Assembly (NCBI GenBank): GCA_038503035.1
Contig: JAVSML010000956.1
Coordinates: 1-64,000, forward strand
DNA: 64,000 nt
Direction of reading: 5' to 3'
Source of the DNA: Crocodylus rhombifer
Lineage: Eukaryota; Chordata; Crocodylia; Crocodylidae
The position numbers were made by a program, and so were the translations under genes. How positions within the stretch are numbered: position 1 is the stretch's first letter; each line of letters begins with the position of its first letter. The notes below the pieces were generated by a model, which saw only the letters and a program-made list of their open reading frames with translations, had not been told where the DNA came from and did not search any database. Below are positions 54,901-64,000 of the stretch, one piece after another.

Positions 54901-57900
54901 AAGACTGTACTTTAAATAATCCAAACATACTGGGTGTATCTACATGTGCATTTACGTCACATTAAATTTACCAGAAAATAGGCCAGGTGTCTACACGTGG
55001 AGGCATTAAAGTTCATTAACACTGTGTGGATGAAAGTTAGTCCCAAGTCAGTCCATACACATGGTTAACCCTCACCTGAAGTGGCCTCAGAAGGCACTTA
55101 GCACGAGTTAATGAGCTTTACTTAAGGTGTGGATGATTGCGTCTTAAGAGCCCTTAGTGCAGTGTGTGTGTAATGCACAACTTCACCCCATGGCTCCGTG
55201 ACACCCCGCAGATGGGCAAGCAGATGGACAAAGAGGCCATTTCCCACTCCCATGGACCAACTAACCCCTCAGCCCAGCATATGAAAGGCTGCAAATCCAT
55301 GCTAGCCCCAGGCCCCTGGCTAAAGAAGAAAAGAGACTGAACATCTGGTTTTACCACTTTGGCCTGGGTCTCCACCTTTGCAAGCCTGCCTCCTTTTTTC
55401 TTGCAAATGAAGATACAGTTGGCCCAGGTTGCCAGCTCATCAGACATGAAGTAGCAGGTATCACCTCGCTGGATCCAGTCGTCCAGGCACGGCTCGCACT
55501 GGCTGCCTTGGGGAGACAAACTACAGTTGGCTGTACCCCTTGTTCCCAGTCGAATACACATGAAACAGTACACTGCATGGCGGGTGGGCCTGAATTGCCA
55601 GCAAAGCTCATCCCAAGCTGCCTAGCTCCATGCAGGGCTAGTCAGCTCCTCCTGCAGTGTTTGTATCCCCATTGCTCCTGCTTTGGGGGTTATAGGTTGC
55701 AGGCCCACTCCGCCACTCACCTCTGCCAGCTGCCAGCTGCTTCACTGCTAGCTTGAGTTTCTCATTCTGGTCTTGGTGGCTTTCCATCTTTTTGTTCATC
55801 AAGATGGAAATGTTGGCATCTGAAATGGATGAAAATGGGCCGTTAATGCCACGGCCCAGGGCAGGTGCTCAGATGGGGCAGAACCTTTGTTCTTGGCTTT
55901 TTCCCCACTGCCAGGCTGGCCATGCTTTTGTATTGGTCTTCTTCTAGTCAACTTTTCCTGGCCCTGCTGCTTGGAGGGCATAGGAAGGGAGGAATGTTTT
56001 CCAGATGGGTCAGCAAAACCATGAAGAGAGGCTGATTATGATGTTATACGGATCAGCAGAGGGGGCAGGGGTGGGTAATGGCTTTCATGGCATAGCCCCT
56101 TCCTTGCAGGACCCTGGGCAGGACTCTGATAATCTAGGAAGGTACTGGGTGGGCAAGATGGATATGGAGTGGTCCTCCATGCATCAGCCCTATAGGATTC
56201 CCCTGGGTAATACAAAGACTGCATTACTGCTCCATGGCCAGGGAGCCCCTTTCAAATGGGGGGTGAGAGGCTACCATGACCTCTGGTACCAGAGCCAGCA
56301 TGGGATGCCCTGGGTGAAACGAGGCTTCCCTGGTGGTACTTACAGTTGCCGAGCACGCCCACAACCCCAATGAACAAGATGAGGCAGCCGATCCCCAGGA
56401 TGAAGGACACCAGCCGCCACTTACTAGGCAGAACAAAATCCTCTACAGGAGAAGCAGAAGAGGAGATGAGGGGTGAGTTTCTCTCATGAGGCCACACATC
56501 TAATTCTCAAGGCAGTACCAGGCTCTCCCAGCCCAACCCAACCCAGCCCAACCCAACCCAACCAACATGGGCTGGACAAGCATGGAAAACTAAGCCACAT
56601 TGGTTTGACCTGGTTTGTGGGCCTATGTATCTTGAGGCTGAACAAGGACATCATGAGGGTGGGGACTATTGCCAGCCTTGGCCTTGGCCAAGCTGCAGTC
56701 ATGTGGCCAGGCAGAAAGCCCCAAAGCCTGTTTCCGTGTGACCATAGCCTGAACCTTTTCAGATGTGACAACCAACTTGGTCAACAAAGTGAAGGAAGCC
56801 ATCAGCATGTCTAACCAACCCAGTAATGAGTTGCAATTAAACAGAGAATAAGGCCTGAAAGGAGATATTATAAAGGGAAGACCATACATTAAATAATCCA
56901 AACACACTTGGCTGGACTATCACCTTGCTGGGGTTGTCTGACCCCAGTACTCTTTCCTGCCATGGCAGGGGGTCGGACTTGATGATCTGCTCAGGTCCCT
57001 TCCGACCCGACCAACTATGAAACTAATCTGCATGTGCTTTTTTACTTGGGTTTTAAATACCTCCAAGGATGGAGATTCCAGCACCAAATGCTTGTCTTTT
57101 GAACAGCAAGCAGATAAAAGGTCATGCTGGAGACCTGTTTCTGCCTCTTCTATCACTAGCCAACCTGCAGGGAACTGTGATATGGGTAATGGGATGCTCC
57201 AAGAGCCAAGGGGGGGTGGACTCTCCATCCTTGGAGGTGTTGAAGACCTGGGTAGACAAAGCCTTGGCTGGGATGATGGAGTTGGGCTGGTCCTGCTTGG
57301 AGCAGGGGTTGGACTAGATGTGATCCCCTGAGGTCCCTTCCAACCCTCATTGCCCGCAATTTTGTGATGCTAGGAGCCAGGTTAGCCACGGCTACCATAT
57401 CTGCCCACACATGAACTTCTTCCTCTGCCCAAGGGACGTTCCCCACCCACCCCCAGGCCTAATGCATAGGGAACATGGACATGGGAACACAGGGCCGGCA
57501 GGGTCTGGGTCACTGAGACCAGTCCCTACCGCAGCCACCATGTTGCATCACTCTCGTCATAAACTGATCCAGCTCCATCTGCAAAGCAGTTAGATTTATC
57601 ACCCCTGTTACTCTGATTAGGAAGTGACCTCTGAGCCTTTGTGTTATATCTTCTCATCTTAACCCTCCTTTGCATCTGTCTGAGATTGAATTCATCCTTC
57701 TTGAACAGAGGTGATCAGGGCTGAGGGCAGTATTCCAGGTGAGGTCTCCACCAGGTCTTGGACCCAGCATTAATACCACCCTATTTCTGCTGGAAACACC
57801 TCTCCAGATATAACCTTAGATCTCATTAGCCTTTTTCAGAGCTGTGTCCCATTGGCAGCTCACACCCATTCTCTGATCGGCCAGTTCTCCCGGATCCTTC

Positions 57901-58625
57901 TTCTCTTCCATTATTTCCAAGCAAAGAATCCAAGTTTATAGCTGGGATGAAACCTATCTGCTTCCCTCGACACGAAGGGCCTCAAGCTACTTGAGTCTCA
58001 AGCTGTGGTCATTTCCCAGACCCCCCACTCCCTTTAGCACCCAGGACCCAAAGGACGCAGCTCCATCTTCAAGCTTGGGCTCCTCAGTCTACGTAGCTAA
58101 TGAGTTTCCCCAGGTGATCAATGCTCAGCTGTTGGCAATGGAGAACAGTAGCTACAGTGCTGCTTCTGTTCATTCTCCTATTTAATGTCAACCCAATCAA
58201 CTCAAGATCGCTCTCTAGTTTCCAGTGACCAGTTCACGTGTTATCTCTTCATTATTAACTATATCTAAAATAGCACGGGCTCCTGTGTGGGGAGGGCAGG
58301 GCTGGCTGGGGACCTCAGTCCTGCCCCGACCCAGCAGACGTGCAGAGATGACCTGGCCGCAGCCTCTCTCCATGCAGGGGGGGGAATTTGCACAGCCCAG
58401 GCATGGCCCCCACCACTGGGGCCGACGGCTTCCAAGGGCCCTCTGGTCTCAGCCCCGGGGTCTCCTCCTTGCGTACTTACGGCCGTACATCACGATGCGC
58501 TTTCTGGGGGGATCCTTCAAGGTGTTAATTTTCCTGGGGGGCTTTTCCCTGCCTTCCTCCTTGGGTGGGGGCGCAGCGTCGGCCGCCTCCTCGTCAGACT
58601 CCGGGCTTGGCTGGACTTTGACCAT
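51835..58625 (-). CDS. Type II membrane C-type lectin-like receptor (CLEC2/NK-receptor type), six exons
   Basis: Exons: 58481-58625, 56344-56442, 55721-55819, 55355-55506, 53457-53602, 51835-51952. All have GT-AG borders and matched phases (1,1,1,0,2), giving 252 aa. Residues 1-48 are a cytosolic acidic-then-basic tail. 58-80 is the transmembrane helix. 83-115 is the stalk, with a glycosylation sequon NIS (N84). 118-252 is the C-type lectin-like domain. The domain opens CEPCLDDWIQRGDTCYF, has YWVGLAF in place of the WIGL core and WIDGSDFEQL, and closes ECSLKYRCICEKIND. The EPN/QPD and WND calcium ligands are missing, so protein rather than sugar binding is expected. This exon plan is that of CLEC2/KLR genes. 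The exon 4 donor could be six bases earlier. The start is the first ATG in this frame before the splice donor. I cannot name a one-to-one orthologue. Confidence 0.88.
52345..52412 (-). mobile_element. CR1 3'-end fragment
   Basis: TTCATAGATGTTAGGGGCTG followed by GGAAGGGACC. Lies in the last intron of the minus-strand lectin gene. Confidence 0.7.
52910..53240. repeat. R1 fragments in opposite orientations
   Basis: A forward R1 tail (52910-53010; GGTTTGTCTGGGCTGG to CAGCCCCACGGC) is followed by reverse R1 body sequence to 53240 (GAGGAAGGCAAACTC near the end). Both are intronic. Confidence 0.6.
53457..53602 (-). CDS. Lectin (-) exon 5: CTLD core
   Basis: Encodes FRYWVGLAFNTLLHKWIWID and flanks. 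Strong donor GTAAGT, acceptor CCGCAG. Confidence 0.9.
54711..54933 (+). repeat. Repeat R4, copy 1 (lectin intron 4)
   Basis: About 220 bp, roughly 90% identical by eye to 56690-56912 and in the same direction: GACCATAGCCTGAACCTTTTC and GGAGATATTATAAAGGGAAG are shared. Confidence 0.8.
54934..55150. repeat. Possible MITE-like element
   Basis: GTATCTACATGTGCATTTAC and related TCTACACGTG motifs also occur at 61450-61570. No clear terminal inverted repeats were confirmed. Confidence 0.3.
55355..55506 (-). CDS. Lectin (-) exon 4: first CTLD exon
   Basis: 152 bp encoding CLDDWIQRGDTCYFMSDELA and CKKKGGRLAKVETQ. The paralogous exon of the plus-strand gene has the same length. Confidence 0.9.
55721..55819 (-). 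CDS. Lectin (-) exon 3: stalk
   Basis: ANISILMNKKMESHQDQNEK and a coiled-coil-like continuation. 99 bp, acceptor TTTCAG, donor GTGAGT. Confidence 0.82.
56344..56442 (-). CDS. Lectin (-) exon 2: transmembrane segment
   Basis: FVLPSKWRLVSFILGIGCLI and the rest of a 23-residue hydrophobic helix without charged residues. 99 bp, donor GTAAGT. Confidence 0.88.
56690..56912 (+). repeat. Repeat R4, copy 2 (lectin intron 1)
   Basis: Partner of 54711-54933. It starts AGCTGCAGTCATGTGGCCAG. Either a dispersed repeat or an internal duplication about 2 kb apart. Confidence 0.8.
56925..57022 (+). mobile_element. CR1 3'-end fragment (forward)
   Basis: Ends GGTCCCTTCCGACCCGACC and AACTATGAAACT, the same subfamily as 8773-10170. 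Confidence 0.85.
57027..57370 (+). mobile_element. Second CR1-type 3' end (forward)
   Basis: Contains TTGGAGGTGTTGAAGACCTG and GGGTTGGACTAGATGTGATC, then GGTCCCTTCCAACCCT. Its tail is the closest relative I see of the R1 repeat tail. Confidence 0.75.
57600..58200 (-). mobile_element. Old LINE (CR1-like) fragment, reverse
   Basis: Non-coding but recognisable phrases such as CAGTATTCCAGGTGAGGTCT and TTAATACCACCCTATTTCTG are common in reverse CR1 ORF2 copies. Strongly diverged. Confidence 0.55.
58481..58625 (-). CDS. Lectin (-) exon 1: cytoplasmic tail
   Basis: MVKVQPSPESDEEAADA, then a basic KINTLKDPPRKRIVMYG, ending phase 1 before the donor GTAAGT. No ITIM is visible. Confidence 0.8.
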
Positions 58626-59000
58626 TTTCGACGTTATTTGGTCCCTGTTTGGCAGGAGCTGAAACCAGAGCAATGCATGGGGGGAAGAGGGGTGGTCTCG
58701 GCGAGGGGCTCGAGGCCTCTGCACCCCCAAAATACCCAATGAGGGTCTCACACTGCCCCTCCGAGCCGGGCTCTGGGGAGCAGGGCACGCCCCAGCTCCC
58801 CCAACCCCATGGGCGCAGGCCCCCCTCGCCCCAGCGGGCCTGGGGCAGCACTGCCCCCACCCCATGCATGCCCACGGGAGACCCCCATGCACCCACCGGC
58901 ACGGTCCCGATGCTGGAGCGGTCCCAAGGCCGGTCTGGCGTGGCGCGGTTCTTCCGGTTGCCATGGCGCCGGCCCGGAGCTCTGGCCCCTGGCAGCCCCC
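58626..59000. promoter_or_regulatory. Shared 375-bp region between two divergent lectin genes
   Basis: The only DNA between the start codons of the minus-strand lectin (58625) and plus-strand lectin (59001). It is GC-rich and TATA-less, with an ETS-like TTCCGG (58949-58954) and a GCCATGGCG (58959-58967). A bidirectional promoter is inferred from the geometry. Confidence 0.55.
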
Positions 59001-59091
59001 ATGCCTCCCAGCAGGAAAAGCGGGGCTCGGTACCCCGGGATAAGCATCCTCTTCGAAGCCAGGGAGGTGGGCGAGCGACTGAGCACCCAAG
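59001..59091 (+). CDS. Lectin (+) exon 1: cytoplasmic tail
   Basis: 30 codons plus one base, from ATG to the donor GTGCGTGG. Its phase joins exactly to the 59971 acceptor. Confidence 0.65.
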
Positions 59092-62000
59092 GTGCGTGGG
59101 GTGCCGCTCGCGGGCAGGCAGGGCACCCCGACACCCCATCCCTGCCTCTGCTCTGCTCCCCTCCCCCCTGCCACCCCCCCAGCCCCGCACTGTGCAGCAA
59201 CGGCAGGCAGGAGCCAGCGGAAGAGGGGGTCCCAGCTGCAAAAGGGGGGGTCCAGGAGAAGAAGGGGCACAGGGTGGCATCCAAAGTCTCCCCCCACTTG
59301 CCTCTGCTCTCCAAGGTGCCACAACCGGCGGTGGGTGGCGGGGTCTGGGGTGCGCAAGAGGCATGGGGTAGGTGCAGGGCACCAGGGTGGGTGTCAGGCC
59401 TCAACGGTGCCGCGGGGGGGGATTGCACCAGGATTTCACCCCTGCCCCATGGCCGGGCCCCGGGGCGGCCACCCGGTCTCATCCATGGGGCAGCCCCGAG
59501 CCCTTGGAGACCCAGCCCGGACCTCAGGGCACTGCTCCCGGGGCTGGAGGCTGGGCTGGCATGGGGAGGGCAGCGGGGAATGAGCCCCCTTATTTTCTGT
59601 CCTCGGAGCTGAGAGATATCAAGACTAAATCCCAGGTGCGGTCAACAGCACCTGGCGCGGGGGCCGGTGGGGGGCTTCACCCCACGAGCTGCCTGACCCC
59701 GGCCCCGCTGGCTCGCGCGGCCCTGGAGCTGAGCGGTGCAGGGCAGCCGGGCACCTGGCCCCGCTCGCAGCCCCGTCAGGGTCCGGAGGCTGCGGGGAGC
59801 CGCGGCGCATCCCCACTTTGTGGGCCATCCCATCTGGGGTGGCTGCAGCAGGATCGGGCCCCTCTCAACCCGCCGTCTCCAGGGCCCGGTGGGCGGGAGT
59901 GAGGGTCCCGTTGCGGGTGGGACGTGCAGGATGGATTCTGTGCTCACGGTCTCCCCTTTCTCCCCTTTAGCCGCGTCCCCCGGGGTGTCCATATGGCGAC
60001 CCATTGCCATGGTTTTGGGGTTCCTCTTCCTGATCCTGTTGGGTGTGCTGATCTTCACGGCTTACTGGGGTGAGTAGGGGCAGGGAGAGCCCATGTTCAT
60101 GGCCTTGGGCTCATGGCACCGGGCGGGTCTTCCCCGAACTAGCTCCTGCTCGAAGTAGAGCAGATCTGCTAGAAAACCAGCCCGCCTGGGCTTCGTGACC
60201 CCGAGGGATGGGTCTGCCCCGTGCTCCTGGGATGTTGTCCCTGGGTTTCATTTGAAGCCGGAGGCCTGTAGGGCTTGGAGACCATCTAGACTACCATCTC
60301 CAGCTGGGCTGCCCATGCCTCTGGACTGAGCTATGCCAAAGGGATGGGAAGCCAGGGGAAGGAAAGGAACGGAGCAACCCAACAACCTCCCTCGGGCTGC
60401 CGGAGAGATCCCGTGCGGCTGCAGCAAGAAGTGGGGTCACATTTGCGCTGTCACCGCTGCACAACGTGGGGCTAGAGAGGAGGACGGCAGAAGGACACAA
60501 TGCAAATGCTGGGTAACCTCTGATCCGGCCTTTGGCCCAGGCCGGGGTGTGAACGCGGCTCCTGAGTCTGCACCTGAGGGGGCTTTTGAAATCTCCCGCC
60601 CCCTCCCCAGGCCTCCTGTTCCAGTGCCCCCACACCTTGTGCTCAAAAAGCTTCCAAAGCATCCAGCCTCAGTCTTCCTTGCTGCAAACTGGGCCAGTTA
60701 CTTCTTGTCCTCCCCTCAGGGAGCAGGATCAACACCCTCCTTACAATAGGTTCAGATCAGTGTTGCAGTGGGAGCAGGAAGGGACTTCCCTCTTGCTCAG
60801 ACTGGTCTGGACTGGGGGGTTTTGCCTCTGTAGCAGGTGCACGGCCTCGGTCTGGGCTCTCCGGACCATCCACAACCCCCCTGGCAATAGCCTGCTACAC
60901 ACGGGAGGACTGTTATCAAGTTGCCCCTTCATCTTCTCTTCTCCTGGCTACGCAAACCCAGGCATCCTTTCAGGCTCCCCCACTGCCTGCTGGGGCGACC
61001 ACGCAGAGTTCGTGCTTTGCAAACTCTTGTCACGCTGGTGCATCTCCTCCAGGCTCTCTCTCGGGGTCCGCAGCTCTTGTAAGAGTAAGGGGCTCTGCTC
61101 AACCAGGGCCGGCTACTTCAGCTGAGACTGCACCAAAGCTGAGCTGAGCTATGTCTGCCAACGCCTTCCATATGACGCTCGCGCTCATCCAGCCCAGAGG
61201 ACACCCTGCCTGTTTTGGAGCAACCGGCGACACCCATTCAGCATGGGTGAATCCCACACCGAATCCCCGAGATCATCCTGAACTCCCATTTTTGCTTTCC
61301 ACCATGATCCTACCTCTTCTGCCACCTTGAGAAGCCAGTTCCTTATTCCAGCATCCAGCTCACTAATGAAAATTGTGAATAGCGCTGAACTCAGGGCACA
61401 TCTGTGCCACATGCATGTGAAAAGCGCACTCGTTTCAAGGTTGCTCGGTACAGGCTGGGCACGTCTACACGTGCGCATTTACTGCGCAATAACTGAAATC
61501 ACGGTGCAGTAGGGGGGTGCATCTACATGTGCATGCCCATACTGTGCAGTTAATATGGTGACGTCTGCTGTCTCGAGTGTAAATTTGATACCTGCATCAG
61601 GGCCCTGAGGTATGTGGGGGATCAAGTGACCTGGGGGAAGCAGAAGCAGGAGGGGGCAGCAGCCCTCTCATTCTTCCTGAGAAAGTACGACAATCGGCTA
61701 CACAAAGGCATGGCGCCTGGGAAAAAAAGCAGGAGGAACTGGAAGTCCTTGCATAGCCCTGGGGCTATGGCAGGATTGCAATAACAGAGATATGGTGGGA
61801 GGTCGTATGACTGGAGGACGGTCACAGATGGGTACAAACTTCAGGAAGGACAGGCAGGAGAGAGGAGGAGGAGGAGGAGTTGCACTTTATGTAAAAGAGC
61901 AGTAGGACTGCACTGTTCTCAGCGGGGGCAGATGGCAGGACAAGGAGCAATGGGCTCACGATGCAGCAAGGGAGGTTGGGGTTAGATATTAGGAAAAACT

Positions 62001-63200
62001 TTCTCACAAGCAGGGTGATGAAGCACTGGCTCCCTCCAACCCTTTATAATGCTATGGTTTTGAGGCCGATTCCAGCCCCTCTGCGAGCAAGGCCTCTGGG
62101 TGACGGCGGTTCTGGGAAACACTGGCTGAGCCCCAGTGAGGCAAAGCTTTGGCCTCTGATCTCCGGGCTGGCAGTGGCCTTAGCTTTGCTGGGCCCCTCC
62201 ACAGCAGGGTGCGGAGCCAAGCAGGTCTTGATGCTCCTTCACTGCATGACCTAAATGTCTGCAGTGGTTTCTGCACGGCCGACTGTGGAAGCGCCCCCCA
62301 CGCCACCGCTGCCTGGGATTGCAGGGGCTGGGGCAAGTCCCATCTCAGACCTGCCTTGCAAGGAACCAGGGCAGAAGGACGGTGCCGAGGCCCACGAAGG
62401 CCACAGGGCAAAGCCGGAGGGACCCAGAGGAGGGTCAGGTTGGGTGCTCCCCTGCTCACAGCCTGGCCCCCGGCGTGGAGGCGTCCCACCCTGCCGCAGG
62501 CTGGTGGCTGAGTTGTCTCGTGCCTTTGAAGTGTACAGGTTGTCTGAGCAGTCCGAAAAAAGGCTGGAAGCCATTGACCTGGAGAACATCCACCTCGTGG
62601 ACATGTTGCAGCAGCTGGTAAGCGGACTAGGTAAGGGAGCCTGGCTGGAGCTCTGGGGCGGACGCGGGGGAGAAGGGGCAGCCTCCATCCCTCCACCTCC
62701 TCCCTGCTGAGGCCGCAGCCACCCTCTCTCCTCTCACTGTATCTGTCTCTCTGGATGCCCATCCACCCATCCCTCCAGCCTTAGCTCTGCCCTAGCTCTT
62801 CCTGTGATTCTCGGTCTCAGAAGAGGGCCTGGTCCTCACCCCCTGACCCAGCTCCATCACTGTGCGGAGAAGACGGGGTACCCCATGCCGGGCTCCCTAC
62901 CAGCGGCTTGGGTGGCTCAAGGCAGCCCGGGGTAGCAGCAGATTTTTGGGGCTCCAAAAGCGGCGTGTGGGGAGCCCGGCGGTGAGGAGCTGCGGTGCCC
63001 ACCTCCCCTTGGCTGCAAGGAGGGACCGGGCCTGGCTGTTTCTTGCAGGGTACAACTGCAGCACGTGCGAGCTCGCCTGGAACCAGTGGTCCAGGGACTG
63101 CTACTTCCAGTCCGAAAGGCAGATGACGTGGCAGCAGGGTTTGAAGTTCTGCCTCAGCAAGGATGCCAGGCTGCTGAAGGTGTCCAGCATGCAGGAGCTG
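59001..63200 (+). CDS. Second type II C-type lectin-like receptor, 3' end outside the window
   Basis: Exons seen: 59001-59091 (cytosolic), 59971-60069 (transmembrane, 99 bp), about 62481-62630 (stalk) and 63049-63200 (first CTLD exon, 152 bp). Exons 1, 2 and 4 fit by phase (1,1,0), and exons 2 and 4 have the same sizes as those of the minus-strand gene. The tail MPPSRKSGARYPGISILFEA has one tyrosine in a YxxI context, but alanine at -2 makes it a non-canonical ITIM. The helix is IWRPIAMVLGFLFLILLGVL with no charged residue, so no DAP12/CD3zeta-type pairing is expected. The stalk is coiled-coil-like (LSRAFEVYRLSEQSEKRLEA). The CTLD starts CSTCELAWNQWSRDCYF and ends KDARLLKVSSMQEL. The remaining CTLD exons are not found before 64000. 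An NK-receptor-like protein is likely; the exact orthologue is unknown. Confidence 0.8.
59971..60069 (+). CDS. Lectin (+) exon 2: transmembrane
   Basis: Acceptor TCCCCTTTAG, donor GTGAGT. Encodes ASPGVSIWRPIAMVLG and the rest of the helix to TAYW. Confidence 0.9.
60755..60895 (+). repeat. Interspersed repeat R1, partial (forward), in lectin (+) intron
   Basis: CAGGAAGGGACTTCCCTCTTG and CTCAGACTGG match the R1 core. Confidence 0.6.
61200..62060. mobile_element. Diverged CR1-like pieces in lectin (+) intron 2
   Basis: The left part (about 61320-61420) reads like reverse CR1 ORF2 (CACTAATGAAAATTGTGAAT). The right part (61960-62050) carries the forward CR1 phrase GGGGTTAGATATTAGGAAAA. TCTACACGTG motifs between them (61450-61570) resemble 54934-55150. 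Confidence 0.45.
62481..62630 (+). CDS. Lectin (+) exon 3: stalk (5' border uncertain)
   Basis: The frame LVAELSRAFEVYRLSEQSEK through LQQLVSGLG is clearly coiled-coil-like and ends at the donor GTAAGG in phase 1. Only the weak acceptor at 62480 keeps phase with exon 2. The better-looking acceptor at 62499 would not. Confidence 0.55.
63049..63200 (+). CDS. Lectin (+) exon 4: first CTLD exon
   Basis: Acceptor GTTTCTTGCAG, donor GTAGGG. Encodes YNCSTCELAWNQWSRDCYF and QGLKFCLSKDARLLKV. Confidence 0.9.
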
Positions 63201-64000
63201 GTAGGGTCCCCTCCCGTCCCTTGCACCTCCCTGGACGGCAGAGCTCAGCTCCCTTCTGGCCCCCGGGCTTTCTCTCCCCAGCTTTTGGACGAGGGCTTGG
63301 AGGGGCTCTCGGTCAGAGCTGGCCCCTACCTTCGTGGTTACCACGACCTGCAGGGACTTGATCGGATCCAGCCCCCAGAGGTGGAGGGGGCAGCCGTCCT
63401 AACCACGACTATGTGGAGGAGGAAATCCTTTGTGCTACCTGGTGGGGCGATGCCGTGGAGCAGTGATTCTCAACCAGGCAGGGGCGGATCTAGGATTCAG
63501 GGAGACACTGTGATGATGGAGTTGGCCCAGATGGTTTTATTGTACTTAGCAGGGCAGATCCCCTTCTTCTCAGTCTTAAATGACTTGATGTAGCTAGAGG
63601 GTGAAGGCCTGCCCCTTGCACTGTGGGCAGGCAGACCCCTGCGAGAGTCTACCAGAGCCTCCCAAATGCCTCCGGAACTGGTGGCGATGGGGGATTGCTC
63701 TTGGCCTTTCCCTCAAACTCGCTCCTTTGGCCTTTTGGCTCAGGGCAGGTGAGACTAGGTGGCATCTGAATCATAAGGCGTCCGGGCATGGGGTCTGCAT
63801 GTAAAGGCTGCCTGCCATGGATTTGGGTGCATCTGAGACCCAAGACTGATGAGTCTGGGAGGGAGGATGCTTGCTGGCGGCACTGCTGCACAGACCAGAA
63901 TGACTGAGCTCTGCTCAGTGGATGGAGTTCAGACCTGATCTAGCTAATTTGGCCCAAGACATGATGTATATATACATATATATGTGTATGTATGTGTATG
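63201..64000. other. Intron of the plus-strand lectin; AT dinucleotide repeat at the end
   Basis: No further CTLD exon is recognisable. The last 35 bp (63965-64000) are a TATATA/TGTATG simple repeat. Confidence 0.6.

Noticed and set aside
59604..59632. Extra cytoplasmic exon LRDIKTKSQ in the plus-strand lectin
   Set aside because: A phase-0 border would not join exon 1 (phase 1) or the transmembrane exon. Direct joining of 59091 to 59971 fits perfectly.
1..64000. CRISPR arrays, operons or bacterial genes
   Set aside because: The regular repeats are microsatellites and minisatellites of a vertebrate genome; all supported genes have spliceosomal introns or metazoan homologues.

Overview
This is vertebrate nuclear DNA, most likely from a crocodilian. 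A turtle is less likely, and a bird less likely still. The evidence is: genes split by GT-AG introns; many 5'-truncated CR1 LINEs whose 3' ends carry repeats of TTCATAGA; very high GC with CpG islands; and the gene order MIR129-1 - LEP - RBM28, which is shared with human 7q32. The species call rests on repeat style and is an inference.

Layout. 1-25.6 kb has no protein gene I can support. It holds CpG-rich stretches, GT/CA simple repeats, CR1 copies, several GC-rich interspersed repeats (called R1, R2 and R3 here) and the pre-microRNA MIR129-1 (7257-7330). 25.6-31.9 kb is the leptin locus (+): a GT-rich array, a compact promoter (GC box, C/EBP-like site, TATA box), a short non-coding exon 1, an intron with a 100-N gap inside poly-G, two coding exons separated by only 77 bp, and a candidate poly(A) signal. 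31.9-37.1 kb is repeats. 37.1-46.7 kb is RBM28 (-), with 19 coding exons and all four RRM domains. Its promoter holds a tandem array of YY1-like and ETS-like motifs. 49.3-50.5 kb is an intronless SLC35G-type transporter (-). 51.8-58.6 kb is a complete six-exon type II membrane C-type lectin-like gene (-). From 59.0 kb a second lectin-like gene runs the opposite way (+) and leaves the window before its last CTLD exons. The two lectin start codons are 375 bp apart.

How the genes relate. LEP encodes a secreted cytokine. RBM28 is a nucleolar ribosome-biogenesis factor. The lectin pair resembles NK-receptor/CLEC2-ligand pairs arranged head-to-head. Three coding exons (RBM28 exons 1 and 12, and SLC35G) each contain one extra base in a G/C homopolymer that breaks an otherwise intact frame. 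This looks more like base-calling or assembly error than gene death.
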